Assembly (NCBI GenBank): GCA_965226785.1
Contig: CBDDEC010000002.1
Location: 310,001-374,000, forward strand
Length of the DNA: 64,000 nt
Direction of reading: 5' to 3'
DNA from: CBDDEC01 sp965226785
GTDB taxonomy: Bacteria > Chloroflexota > Dehalococcoidia > UBA2979
The position numbers and the translations under genes were made by a program. Below the pieces are notes generated by a model. The model did not search any database and had not been told where the DNA came from. It saw only the letters and a list, made by a program, of their open reading frames with translations. Shown here one piece after another: positions 52,180-61,354 of the stretch (its first letter is position 1; each line of letters begins with the position of its first letter).

Positions 52180-55100
52180 CCCTCCGCCGCAGTGAGGTCG
52201 ATCGTTTCGAGCTCGATCCGCCCGGAGCCGGACACGCTCACTTCGACGCTCGCCCGCTGCTCCCAGCCGCCACCATCGATCTCGGTCGAAACCACGAGTC
52301 GGTAGCTACCCTCGGGCGGGTCGACCAGCGTGAAGCGGCCGCGCGCGTCCGTGAACACACGACGCAGCAACGGCGTCCGCTCGCCGCCCGTGACAACCAC
52401 GAGGTCGACGCGCACGCCCTCGAGCGCCTGGCCAGCGTCGACGACCGTCCCGCTGGCGAGCGTGGCTGCCACCTCGACGCTCGCGTCGTAGGTCGCGCAG
52501 ACGGCCGGTTGCAGCGGCGCTGACGGCAGGCATGCCGTGAGCGCCACGAGGTGCTCGCCCGGCGGCAGCGAGAGGCTCGCCGCACCGCCGCTCTCGAAGT
52601 GGCAGGGCGCGGCCTCGCCCACGAGCACGGGGTGTGGCGTGCATAGCTGCTCGGGCAGGAACGTCACCGCCGCCATGGAGGCGTCGACCGGCAGCAGCTG
52701 GGCCGCCCCCGAACACAACCCCTCGGCGTCACAGGCTCGCAAGGCCACGACGGCCGAAGTCGAGCCGACGCGGAGCTGCAACTCAGAGTCAGCGCCGCAG
52801 CGCTCGCCGTCCTCTGCGAACCCCGCGACGTCCGCGGACCAGCAGAATGCAACGACGCTCGACGAGACCTCCGGTGTGCACGTCACGCTGTCGCCGGCAC
52901 GCGGGTACAGCGGGGTGCAGCCGAGCGCAGTCACGGTGGGCGGCTGCGGTGTGCTCGCATCGATCGAAGCGGTGACTACCGCGCTCTGGCAGCCCGCCGA
53001 GGTGCACGCGGTCAGTTCGAGGGTGTGGCGACCGGGTGCGTCGAAGCTCGTGGTGAGCGAAGCGGGCCCAGTGGAGCAGTCCCGCGCTGTGCCGGCGACC
53101 GTCCAGCACATCAGCGTCGCGACATCGCTCAGCCCCGGGACGCAGACGACGGCGTCGCCGACGCCGGCCGTCAGCGGCCCGCACCCGACCGAGGCGATCA
53201 GGTCCGTTAACTCCTCGGCGCCGGCGGGCGGTGTCAGGACGTCACCGCAGAGCCCCTCTGACACCTCCGCGTCGGGACCGGGCAACAGCGTCGGCGAGGC
53301 GTCGGGGTCGCCGAGGAAGCGGAACGAGCGCAGCAGCATGCGGTAAGTCGCGAGGTCGCTCGAGCAGCCCTCGACGGTGTCACCGCGGCGGAAGGTGAAC
53401 ACGTGGGCGGCATCGTCACGGAGCAGGAAGGTCGCCGCCTCCGTGGCTGAACCGGGCTGCGAGTCGTACTCGAGCACGACGGCGGGCAGGCCGTCGAGCG
53501 AGACTAGCCGCTCACGGTCCACGGTCACGTTCGTGAGAGCGCCGGCCGCATATTCCTCGAGGGTGGCTCCGCGCGCGTTGACGACGAAGATCTCGATACG
53601 TTCGCCGATCGACAACGCGGCGAGGCCCGGCGCGGCGCCGGCGGCGACCTGTACGAGCTCGTCGCGCGGACGCAGGAACTCGAAGCCGAGTCGCTCGTTG
53701 CGGTAGACCCGCGTGCCGGTCGGCTCTGTGATCCGCGCGAGCCAGACCTCTGCCGGTTCCGGCGCAGTCGTCGAGGCCTCGAACACGGCACGACAGTCGC
53801 CTCGGACGTCGGTCACGAGCCAGCGCTCGCCCACCGCGCCCGCCTGCACGGTGCGCGCGTCGGGTTCGAGCCGCGCGATCTGGATGAGCTGCTCGGTGGT
53901 CACCCTGAACACCAGGGCCGCGTCAGCAGTCTCGTTCGCGAACTCTACCCAGGTCGGCGCGCCCTCATCGGGAGTCGCCGCGGTGGCGCCCAGGTCGCAC
54001 GAGCGCGCGTCCAAGTGCGGGAGACGGAGCGTCTCTTCGCGCGCAGGTGCCGGCGAAACAACCGGCGCCTCGCCCGTCACCTCGATGCGGACGTTGTCGA
54101 TGATGTGCCAGTTCGTCTCCGAGGCGGTCGTGGTCGCAGCGAAGCCGAGACCACCGAACGTGCGGTCGAGTTCGCCCAACCACGTCAGCACCGGCTCGCC
54201 GTCGACCTCGACGGTCACTCGGTCGAGGTCGACGACGACACGCACCGTGTGCCATGCATCGTCCTCGACGCGCGCATCGTCCGCGGAGACGAGGTGCTGC
54301 CCCGCGGAGTCGCGTACGAGCGCGATGTGTGCCGCCGAGGGGTCGCCGCCGAAGCCGGGGAAGCTGCCGATGCCGTTGAGATGCGCGTCGAACTCGACGC
54401 CGTAGCCCTCCAGGATCGAGCCACTCTGGCCCGGCGCTGCCGAGGCGCACGGGTTGCCCAGCGAAAAGCCGAGGCAACCGGAGCCGAGGCTGATGTCAGC
54501 GGCCCGCTTGTAGAACATGAAGACCAGGCCATGTCCGCCGATCGAGTTCAGCGCGCCGCCGGCGCGGTAGTCGAACTCGGCGACGAACGGGCCCTCGACG
54601 GGAGCGCGCAGCCAGGCGATGCCGCGCTCATTGGCGCGCGGCGTGGTCAGGACCAGCGTGCCATCGTCGAGGGCGGCCGAGCCGACGAGCGTCCAGTCGG
54701 CGGCGCCACCAGAGAAGTCGTCATCGATCACCACGCCCGGTGCGAGCCCTGGTCCCGAGGTGGGCTCGGGCGTCTGGCCGACCACCTCGGTCGGGGTCGC
54801 CGTCGTCGTCGGCATTGCGACCGCGCCGTCGCCCGCGTTGGTGTCGAGAAGCAGGAAGAGCACCGCCGCGACGACAATCCCCCCGGCGAGCAGGGCCAGA
54901 CCGACCGCCGCCCAGCGCAGCGGCGCGCCCCCCTCGCCGCGTGCGGGCGGAGCCTCCAGGCCCGGCGGGCCTCCGGCGAACCCGGCGGCAGCAGCGAGCT
55001 CCTCGAGGCTGCGCGCCTCGTCGAGGGCAGCGCGCGCGTCAGGCGTGAGCGGCCAGGTCGCGAGCGCCGCCAGCGCTGCGGCATCGCCCGCGCCATCGCT

Positions 55101-56423
55101 CGCCGGAAGACCCGGACGCCGCAGCAGCACGACGCCGCCCACGATCACGAGGTCGACCGCGGTCGGCGCAAACGGAAGCTCCGTCTCGAGCAGCCGGTCG
55201 CGCACAGCCACGAGCGCTCGTGCCGCGCGTCCGAGCATGGCCCGATCGACCTCGGCGGCGGCCTCGGCGATGGCACTGGCCCCACGTTCCTCGCGCGCGA
55301 CCCAGAACTGGAAGCGCCCGGAGGTACGCTCCGGCCACGCCTCGCCTGGACGCAGCACGAGGCGGTTCGTCTCCAGCAGACGCTCGGCGCCCAGAGGCAC
55401 CAGCTCCGCGTTCGCCTCGACGGCGCGCTGCAGCGCAACGCCGAGCGTCAGATCCGCGCCAAAGTGCACCTCGACGGTGGCCTCCTGGCCGGTGTCCTCG
55501 TGCTGGCAGCGGAACGCCCACGCGCGCGTGGGGTGGTTGTCGATGATCACCCACGGTCCGAGCCGGGTCGGGTGGCGCGGCCCCCTAGGGTCGGTCGAGT
55601 CCACCAGCTCACTCGCCGCGGCGTCGATGAGCTGCATGCAGGCCGCGGCATCACTGGGACGTGCCTCGACCTCCTTCTCGAGACAACGGGCGATCAAGCC
55701 ACGCAGCGAGGGCGGTGTCGCGCCGGGCAGGCGTGTGAGGTCGGGGCGCTGGGAGAGGTGCTGCCGGTAGACCTCGGCGTAGGTGCCACTAAAGGGCGGC
55801 TCGCCGACCAGACACTGGTAGAGCAGCACCCCGACCGCGTACAGGTCGGAGCGATGCGAAGAGCGGCCGTCCCACGACTCCGGCGCGGCATAGGCCATGC
55901 TCAGCGGCAGCTGCCCCGTCGCCGTGATCGTGTCGTAGCCGATGATCTTGGCGATCCCGAAGTCGGTCAGCTTGACCGTGCCGTCGAGGTCGCGCATCAC
56001 GTTTGCCGGCTTGATGTCGCGGTGGATGATCCCGGCCTCGTCGAGCACTCGCAGCGCGTCAAAGACGCCACGCGCCACCTCGATCGTCGCTTCGATCGTC
56101 AGCGAGCCGCGCTCCGCCAGCTCCTCGCGCAGGTCGCCGCCGCCGATGTACTCCATCACGACATAGGGCACGGGCTCCGTGCCACCATCGAGGACGCGCA
56201 CGACGTGGCGCGACGATCGAGCAGCGGCGGTGGCCAACAGTTCGACCTCGGCGTGGATGCGCGCGGTATCCGCTTCCGAATACTGGCCACCGAGGAATTT
56301 GAGCGCAACGACGTCGCCGCTTTCGACGTGGCTCGCGCGCCACACGTCGCCGAAGCCGCCGCCCCCGAGCGGCTCGCCGAGGCGGTAGTCACCGAAGCGA
56401 TCGCCCGTGGCGAAGTCAGCCAC
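52176..56423 (-). CDS. Ser/Thr protein kinase receptor with large ectodomain
   Basis: 1415 residues. Kinase domain ~12-270: Gly-loop GEPLGGGGFGDVW, VALKFLGG (Lys), HRDIKPANV (D136), DFGIAKI (D154) and the activation segment to AAPESW. A linker region leads to one membrane helix at ~500-525 (VGLALLAGGIVVAAVLFLL). Outside lie a concanavalin/LamG-like domain (~570-770, with LVFMFYKRAADISLGSG and AEFDYRAGGAL), a mixed domain, Cys-containing Ig-like segments (~1100-1290) and a C-terminal carboxypeptidase-regulatory/SdrB-like beta sandwich (~1310-1410). A PASTA-free receptor kinase; its substrate may be the adjacent FHA protein. Plus-strand frames over it are shadows. Confidence 0.9.
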   Translation of the reverse strand: MADFATGDRFGDYRLGEPLGGGGFGDVWRASHVESGDVVALKFLGGQYSEADTARIHAEVELLATAAARSSRHVVRVLDGGTEPVPYVVMEYIGGGDLREELAERGSLTIEATIEVARGVFDALRVLDEAGIIHRDIKPANVMRDLDGTVKLTDFGIAKIIGYDTITATGQLPLSMAYAAPESWDGRSSHRSDLYAVGVLLYQCLVGEPPFSGTYAEVYRQHLSQRPDLTRLPGATPPSLRGLIARCLEKEVEARPSDAAACMQLIDAAASELVDSTDPRGPRHPTRLGPWVIIDNHPTRAWAFRCQHEDTGQEATVEVHFGADLTLGVALQRAVEANAELVPLGAERLLETNRLVLRPGEAWPERTSGRFQFWVAREERGASAIAEAAAEVDRAMLGRAARALVAVRDRLLETELPFAPTAVDLVIVGGVVLLRRPGLPASDGAGDAAALAALATWPLTPDARAALDEARSLEELAAAAGFAGGPPGLEAPPARGEGGAPLRWAAVGLALLAGGIVVAAVLFLLLDTNAGDGAVAMPTTTATPTEVVGQTPEPTSGPGLAPGVVIDDDFSGGAADWTLVGSAALDDGTLVLTTPRANERGIAWLRAPVEGPFVAEFDYRAGGALNSIGGHGLVFMFYKRAADISLGSGCLGFSLGNPCASAAPGQSGSILEGYGVEFDAHLNGIGSFPGFGGDPSAAHIALVRDSAGQHLVSADDARVEDDAWHTVRVVVDLDRVTVEVDGEPVLTWLGELDRTFGGLGFAATTTASETNWHIIDNVRIEVTGEAPVVSPAPAREETLRLPHLDARSCDLGATAATPDEGAPTWVEFANETADAALVFRVTTEQLIQIARLEPDARTVQAGAVGERWLVTDVRGDCRAVFEASTTAPEPAEVWLARITEPTGTRVYRNERLGFEFLRPRDELVQVAAGAAPGLAALSIGERIEIFVVNARGATLEEYAAGALTNVTVDRERLVSLDGLPAVVLEYDSQPGSATEAATFLLRDDAAHVFTFRRGDTVEGCSSDLATYRMLLRSFRFLGDPDASPTLLPGPDAEVSEGLCGDVLTPPAGAEELTDLIASVGCGPLTAGVGDAVVCVPGLSDVATLMCWTVAGTARDCSTGPASLTTSFDAPGRHTLELTACTSAGCQSAVVTASIDASTPQPPTVTALGCTPLYPRAGDSVTCTPEVSSSVVAFCWSADVAGFAEDGERCGADSELQLRVGSTSAVVALRACDAEGLCSGAAQLLPVDASMAAVTFLPEQLCTPHPVLVGEAAPCHFESGGAASLSLPPGEHLVALTACLPSAPLQPAVCATYDASVEVAATLASGTVVDAGQALEGVRVDLVVVTGGERTPLLRRVFTDARGRFTLVDPPEGSYRLVVSTEIDGGGWEQRASVEVSVSGSGRIELETIDLTAAEG

Positions 56424-56493
56424 GCGGCGGCTTCAGACTGGCCTCGATGGGCGTCGGGGGTGGGCGGAGCGGCAGCACGGGCGGGTCACGCCG

Positions 56494-57129
56494 TCAGGCG
56501 AGGAGATAGCCGACGCCCGGTACGGTCACGATCAGCTCCTCCGCAGGCGCGCCGCAACCATCGAAGCGCCTCCGCACGCGGCGCACGAGGTTGTGCAACA
56601 TGTACGTGTCCCATTGCGCCTCGCCCCAGACCGCATCGCCGATGGCGTCGCTCCGGACTGCGCGCGGCGCCGCCCGCTCGAGCACCTCGAGGAACTCGAA
56701 CTCCTGCGGCGAGAAGCGCTGCTCGAGCGTCTCGCCGTGCACGGAGACCGCGTGCAGGTTGCGGTCGAGCAGAACGGCGGCCGCCTCACGCGGTGCGACC
56801 TGCGTCAGTGTGAGATCGCCCCGCGGCGCCTCAGAGGAGACGGAGAGTATGTACGGCCCGATCTGCAGCGTCGTCGGCTCCGCCGTGACAACGAAGGAGC
56901 CCGAGAGCAGCTGGTCCTGCACTAGCGTGCCGTTCTTGCTGCCGAGGTCGCGCAATACGATCTCGCCGTCCTCGGACCGCTCGATCTCGAGGTGGCGTCG
57001 CGACACGAGTGGGTGCTGCAAGCGGATCTCGCAGCTCTCGTCACGCCCCACCACCGCGCGGCCGTCGAGGGTCCGCGTGAAGTGTTCAGGGGTGCCGGGG
57101 AGGGTGACCGAAACGACGAATTCACCCAT
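56494..57129 (-). CDS. FHA-domain winged-helix transcription regulator
   Basis: 211 residues. An FHA domain (~1-100: VVGRDESCEIRLQHPLVSRR, DLGSKNGTLVQDQLLSG) is followed by an OmpR/PhoB-type winged helix (~125-211: RFSPQEFEFLEVLERAA, LVRRVRRRFDGCG, VPGVGYLLA). FHA domains bind phosphothreonine, so phosphorylation by the neighbouring kinase, 70 bp away on the same strand, could recruit or switch this DNA-binding protein, as with EmbR. The start MGEFVV at 57129 fits the FHA fold. Confidence 0.88.
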   Translation of the reverse strand: MGEFVVSVTLPGTPEHFTRTLDGRAVVGRDESCEIRLQHPLVSRRHLEIERSEDGEIVLRDLGSKNGTLVQDQLLSGSFVVTAEPTTLQIGPYILSVSSEAPRGDLTLTQVAPREAAAVLLDRNLHAVSVHGETLEQRFSPQEFEFLEVLERAAPRAVRSDAIGDAVWGEAQWDTYMLHNLVRRVRRRFDGCGAPAEELIVTVPGVGYLLA

Positions 57130-57440
57130 GGAAGGGCCTTCCGACTGGTGCGTCCATGGTAGCAACGGGCATGGTCGACCTCCTGTTCGCCCGCTATCCC
57201 CGTTCTATTCGCCGTTCCCACCCTCCGAGGGTCGGCTGCACCTCGATTGCGACGCGCTGGTGATGGGAACGCGAGAGGTCACGCCTCGCGGTCGATGTGC
57301 GCTCGCCAGTTCTCGGACGAAAGCGGGAGCCTCCCGGTTCCGGAGCGGCCGGGACAGGAACACCCTGTTGGCACGGCTGGTCGGTCCAGATGGCGCACAG
57401 ACAGGCGTGGGCGCGGTCGTCAGGCCGCCGGGGGGTGTCG

Positions 57441-57869
57441 TCAGCTCGCTTGCGCCGCGCCGAAGTCGTCGAGCGAACTCGCCAGCAGCTCTATAGCCTC
57501 ACGCTGCTCGCCGGCGAAAGCGATGCCGATCTGGCTGGTCAGGCCGTCCTCGCTGACACGCCGCACGACGCCGCTCAGGCTGTGGCCGCAGCCCGCCAGG
57601 GTGAAGGCGATGCGAACCGAGTCGCCAACTTCGGGGGCGAGCGCTCGCTGAATCGCAACGCGCGCGCCACCAACCGAGATGTCCTCGATGCTGCACTGGG
57701 CGCCGTTCAGTTCCGCGTCGACCTCAATGCTGTAGCGGGGATCTCGACGCCAGTCCATCAATTTACGCCGACGAAGGCGGAAGGAGCGGCGAACCGAGTT
57801 ACTGAGCTTGTCGAAGATTCGCGCCCTCCATGCCCTCTGCCCTCCGGGCAATCCATTGCCAGGGACCAT
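57441..57869 (-). CDS. PilZ-domain protein
   Basis: Up to 142 residues; the PilZ domain carries the c-di-GMP signature RRDPR (RxxxR) and DISVGGAR (DxSxxG). The N-terminal ~37 residues are basic and may not be translated: ATG 57758 (MDWRRDPRY) is an alternative start directly before the domain. Likely effector of c-di-GMP signalling; partner unknown. Confidence 0.8.
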   Translation of the reverse strand: MVPGNGLPGGQRAWRARIFDKLSNSVRRSFRLRRRKLMDWRRDPRYSIEVDAELNGAQCSIEDISVGGARVAIQRALAPEVGDSVRIAFTLAGCGHSLSGVVRRVSEDGLTSQIGIAFAGEQREAIELLASSLDDFGAAQAS

Positions 57870-58094
57870 TTAAGAAGCAGGGTTGTTACGAAGCTCTTGC
57901 GCGCTTGTGCGTACAAGCACATCGAGCGGCGGTCCAACCTCTTGCGGCCGTACGCCGTCCTGCAGCGGCGGATGGTCTCTCTGACACCGGGAGCTTCGTC
58001 ACGAGCCGGTACTGAGCGGCGACAGACGTGCCGACGGGCCTCGGAACACACGTCGGATCAACAGGCTACCGACTGTCAGAAAACGAGAGCAGGT

Positions 58095-58481
58095 TCAATC
58101 CGACGGCGTCATCGCGCGCTGGTAGGTAGCCAGGTCGAAATAGTCGCGCCAAGCGGCAATCAGACCGTCGCGAATCTCGAAGACGCCCGTCACGGGCAGA
58201 TCGACGTTGCGGTCGCCCGCGCGGGTGCGGTCGACCCGTTCGGCGAGAACGAGGTCGCCCGCCGCGGCGATGTTGATCACCTCCCACACCGTCTCGTCCC
58301 AGCCGGAGAGGAAGCCCTCGATCCCGGCCCGGACGGCCGTGACGCCGTGGAGCGGTGGGCCGGGCATGTTGTGATAGACGGCATCCTCCGTGAAGTAGGT
58401 CATCAGCTCGTCAACGTCGAGGCGCGACCAGGCCGCGCAGAAGTCTCGAATCAGCTGTTTCGGTGACTGCGGCTCGGCCAT
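58095..58481 (-). CDS. limonene-1,2-epoxide hydrolase-like protein
   Basis: 128 residues in the LEH/SnoaL fold; R82, D84 (ERVDR) and D113 (WRDYF) match the Arg-Asp-Asp triad of LEH enzymes, which open epoxides by direct water attack. The length is normal. Substrate not predictable. Confidence 0.8.
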   Translation of the reverse strand: MAEPQSPKQLIRDFCAAWSRLDVDELMTYFTEDAVYHNMPGPPLHGVTAVRAGIEGFLSGWDETVWEVINIAAAGDLVLAERVDRTRAGDRNVDLPVTGVFEIRDGLIAAWRDYFDLATYQRAMTPSD

Positions 58482-58567
58482 CGCGCGCCCCTCGTCGACC
58501 GGCCTGAGCGCACCGGCGCGGGAAGCGTACTCTGTGCGACGCCGCCATCACGCAGCGAGGGGGACGC

Positions 58568-58909
58568 ATGACCTCGGAGCCGACGACGCCGGGACGATGG
58601 ACCGCCGAGGCCGTGCGAGCGCTGCTGCCTGCGGACGGCGAGCCATCCTACGCGGAGCCATTCACCCACGGCACGATGCGCCTCGGCATCTACGCCCCGC
58701 GCGGCCGCGACCCGCAGCAGCCGCACGATCACGACGAGCTGTACTTCGTACTCACCGGCACCGGCACGTTCGTCAACGGCGATGAGCACTCCACGTTCGG
58801 GCCGGGTGACGCGCTGTTCGTCCCCGCCGGGGTGGAGCACCGCTTCGAGGACTTCACCGACGACTTCGCGACGTGGGTCGTGTTCTGGGGTCCCGACGGC
58901 GGGGAGTAG
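58568..58909 (+). CDS. cupin-domain protein
   Basis: 113 residues with a conserved cupin core: PHDHDELYFVLTGTGTFVNG (His/His/Glu metal ligands) and FGPGDALFVPAGVEHRFEDF (His). Metal-binding; could be a small dioxygenase or regulator. The start ATG follows GAGGGGGACGC. Confidence 0.85.
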   Translation: MTSEPTTPGRWTAEAVRALLPADGEPSYAEPFTHGTMRLGIYAPRGRDPQQPHDHDELYFVLTGTGTFVNGDEHSTFGPGDALFVPAGVEHRFEDFTDDFATWVVFWGPDGGE

Positions 58910-58982
58910 CTCGGACTCCGGACCCCTCGAGGGCGGAAGCTGGCGATCGAGCCATCGATTTCGGCCCGTCACGTGGCGGTTT

Positions 58983-59012
58983 TCACGCGGTTTCCGGCCG
59001 GAAACCGCGTGA
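58983..59012. promoter_or_regulatory. 30-bp perfect palindrome upstream of HU gene
   Basis: Half-site TCACGCGGTTTCCGG is repeated inverted with no spacer. It lies between the cupin stop (58909) and the HU start. A nearby partial copy, TCACGTGGCGGTTT, precedes it. It could be a strong hairpin, the cupin terminator or a protein-binding site. Confidence 0.6.
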
Positions 59013-59069
59013 CGGACGGCTCTGAGCGTGTTAATACTCAAGTGTTAACGCGCTTGTGTGGAGGCATTG

Positions 59070-59363
59070 ATGAACAAGGCTGAGATGGCCCAGAAGCTCG
59101 CCGGACAGACCGGCCTGACCAACCAGAAGGCGTTGGAGATCCTCGACTCGATCTTCAGCACCGATTCCGGCAGCGGAATCATTGCGGTCGAGCTGGACGC
59201 TGGTCGGGACGTCGCGATTGCCGGTTTCGGCAAGTTTGAGACCAAGCGGCGCTCGGCCCGAATGGGTCGGAACCCGCAGACTGGTGCGGCGATCGAGATT
59301 GCGGCCCGCACGGTCGCGACCTTCAAGCCGGCCAACGGCCTCAAGGACCGGGTCGCGATCTAA
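59070..59363 (+). CDS. hup: HU-family DNA-binding protein
   Basis: 97 residues, HU/IHF fold: MNKAEMAQKLAGQTGLTNQK, GFGKFETKRRSARMGRNPQTG (beta-arm region) and KPANGLKDRV. It compacts DNA and binds kinked sites. Start ATG 59070 with GGAGG five bases upstream. Slightly longer than E. coli HU owing to an insertion (STDSGSG) before the arm. Confidence 0.93.
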   Translation: MNKAEMAQKLAGQTGLTNQKALEILDSIFSTDSGSGIIAVELDAGRDVAIAGFGKFETKRRSARMGRNPQTGAAIEIAARTVATFKPANGLKDRVAI

Positions 59364-59446
59364 CGACCGTGATCCAGCCTCTTCGAGGCTGAGCGAGACC
59401 CCACCGCTTCGGCGTCGCGCTGAGCGCGAGCCGAGCAGGCATAGCA

Positions 59447-59470
59447 CGAGCGGGCCTCGCGGCCCGCTCG
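59447..59470 (+). terminator. hairpin between HU and epoxide hydrolase genes
   Basis: Perfect 10-bp stem CGAGCGGGCC/GGCCCGCTCG with loop TCGC, followed by TCGTCGTTT, between convergent genes; also an AGCCTC/GAGGCT hairpin at 59376-59390. Confidence 0.6.
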
Positions 59471-59501
59471 TCGTCGTTTCGCGCCGCGGTGAGTGGCGCG
59501 C

Positions 59502-60479
59502 CTACTGTCCCTCCGCTGGCAGCGTCGCCAGCCAGTCGAGGAGGATGCGGTTTAGCTCCTCCGGCCGCTCTTGCTGCGTCCAGTGCGCGCAATCCTCGAT
59601 GTGCCCGCGCTGGAGATGCGGGATCAGCGACTCCATGTTGGCCGCCAGCGCAGGCGTGAGCACCGGGTCCTTGCCCGCTGTCACCATCAACGCCGGACAC
59701 TCGACCTTGGGGTCGGTCAGCGTCTGGCCCCACTCCCAGCTCGCGCGCTGATTGCGGTACCAGTTCAGCCCGCCGCGGAACCCCGTCTTCGAGTACACCT
59801 CGACGAAGGTGTCGAGTTCCTCCTGCGTCAGCATCACACTGCGCGGCGCGTCGTCCGGGTAGCCGACAAAGACGCCGCCGCGCTCGCGCACCGTGTCGAA
59901 GCCCGCCAGGACATCGAACTCGTCGGCGGGGTCGCTGCTGCGCAGGATCAGCCGGAACGCCTTCTCGACGTCGGCCTCGATCTCCGCCTCTGCGACGCCC
60001 GGTTCCTGGAAATAGAGCTGGTAGTCAAACATGCCCGCCGAGGGCAGGCTGGCGATGAACTCGGTGAGCGGCGCCGTCGCCTGGCCGTTGTACGGCGTGT
60101 TCACCCCGGCCACGGCGCGCACGCGCTCCGAGAAGTGGAGCGCCATGTTCCAGACGACCGCGCCGCCCCAGTCGTGGCCGACGAACACCGCCTGTTCGAC
60201 CTCGAGTGCGTCGAGGAGCGCGACCAGATCCTCGCAGAAGTCCTGCTGGGAGTAGGCCGAGATCTCCTCGGGGGCCGTCGTACCGCCGTAGCCGCGCTGG
60301 TCGGGAACGATCACGCGGTAGCCCGCTTCCGCCAGCACCGGGATCTGATGACGCCACGAGTACCAGAGCTCCGGGAACCCGTGCGAGAGCACGATCGCCG
60401 GGCCATCGCCCTGCTCGGCGACGTGCATCGACAGGCCGTTGATGTCCTCGAGCTGGTGGTGCGTCAGGTCTGCCGGCAT
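59502..60479 (-). CDS. soluble epoxide hydrolase (alpha/beta fold)
   Basis: 325 residues. The oxyanion motif is HGFPELW, with a PDQRGYGGT loop and nucleophile D103 in GHDWGGAV. A further Asp in GKDPVL and the His of CAHWTQQ complete the triad, and cap-domain Tyr residues (for example YFQEPG) activate the epoxide. It converts epoxides to diols via an ester intermediate. Start ATG 60479 with GGGGGG upstream; the frame stays open further upstream without support. Confidence 0.9.
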   Translation of the reverse strand: MPADLTHHQLEDINGLSMHVAEQGDGPAIVLSHGFPELWYSWRHQIPVLAEAGYRVIVPDQRGYGGTTAPEEISAYSQQDFCEDLVALLDALEVEQAVFVGHDWGGAVVWNMALHFSERVRAVAGVNTPYNGQATAPLTEFIASLPSAGMFDYQLYFQEPGVAEAEIEADVEKAFRLILRSSDPADEFDVLAGFDTVRERGGVFVGYPDDAPRSVMLTQEELDTFVEVYSKTGFRGGLNWYRNQRASWEWGQTLTDPKVECPALMVTAGKDPVLTPALAANMESLIPHLQRGHIEDCAHWTQQERPEELNRILLDWLATLPAEGQ

Positions 60480-60581
60480 GTTCCCCCCTCGGACTCGCCT
60501 CGAACCGGGCCGATGGTAGCCGCGCGGCCGCACGAGGGCACGCCGGTCGCGTAGCCTGACGTTCGCACCGACGGAGGCAAC

Positions 60582-61289
60582 GTGAAGCAGGTCGGCACGA
60601 TCGCCAGCGCCTGGCGCTACCCCGTGAAGTCCATGGCCGGTGAACGCCTGGAGGCGGCGCCCGTGACGCTGCAGGGCGTGCAGGCGGACCGCATGTTCGC
60701 CTTCGTGCAGGCGGAGTCGCAGAGCCCGTTTCCCTGGCTCACCGGGCGCGAGCTGCCATCGTTGTTCGCCTACCACCCGGCCTGGACTGCAGACCAACGC
60801 CCGAAACTGAACGTGGCGACGCCGCGCGGAGACGAACTCGAGATCGGCAGCGACGAGTTGCGTGACGAGCTCGCCGCCGCCTCAGACCGGCCGCTGTTCC
60901 TGCTTCGCGACCATCGAGGTAGCTTCGACATCGCGCCGCTGTCGCTGATGACACTGGCGACCGTCGAGGGCATTGCGGAGGCCAGCGGGACGGAGCCTGA
61001 GATCCGGCGCTACCGCATGAACTTCTACATCGACGCGCCCGAGACCTCGACGTTCGGGGAGGATGCGTGGGTCGGGCGCGTGTTGCGCCTAGGCGACACG
61101 GTCCGGATGGGCGTCACCGAGCGCGACAGTCGCTGCGCGATGATCACGCTCTCACCGCATGGCGGCGAGCCGCTGACCGACGTACTGCGCAGCGTCGCGC
61201 AGCTCAACGACAACAACGCCGGCGTCTACGGCGCCGTGCTCACCGCCGGCGAAGTGCACGAAGGCGACGCGGTATACCTGGAGGACTGA
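60582..61289 (+). CDS. MOSC-domain protein
   Basis: 235 residues with N-terminal MOSC_N beta barrel (ISAWRYPVKSMAGE-like: SAWRYPVKSMAGERLEA) and C-terminal MOSC with the conserved Cys in RDSRCAMITL. Members use molybdenum cofactor to reduce N-hydroxylated substrates or act as sulfur carriers. GTG start preceded by GGAGG. Confidence 0.88.
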   Translation: MKQVGTIASAWRYPVKSMAGERLEAAPVTLQGVQADRMFAFVQAESQSPFPWLTGRELPSLFAYHPAWTADQRPKLNVATPRGDELEIGSDELRDELAAASDRPLFLLRDHRGSFDIAPLSLMTLATVEGIAEASGTEPEIRRYRMNFYIDAPETSTFGEDAWVGRVLRLGDTVRMGVTERDSRCAMITLSPHGGEPLTDVLRSVAQLNDNNAGVYGAVLTAGEVHEGDAVYLED

Positions 61290-61309
61290 CCACGGCCCGG
61301 CTGGATCGA

Positions 61310-61335
61310 ACGAGGCGCCCCTCGGCGCCTCGTTG
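61310..61335. terminator. bidirectional terminator hairpin
   Basis: AACGAGGCGCC-CCTC-GGCGCCTCGTT, perfect 11-bp stem between the convergent MOSC and acyl-CoA dehydrogenase genes. Confidence 0.75.
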
Positions 61336-61354
61336 GTGTGTCCGCGCGCAACGG

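Noticed and set aside
54015..56813. 932-codon plus-strand frame over the receptor kinase
   Set aside because: Arg/Ala-rich shadow frame; the minus strand carries kinase motifs in full.
57903..57918. GCTTGT-GCGT-ACAAGC inverted repeat near the PilZ gene
   Set aside because: Short and uncertain because the PilZ start itself is unclear; no supporting partner site.
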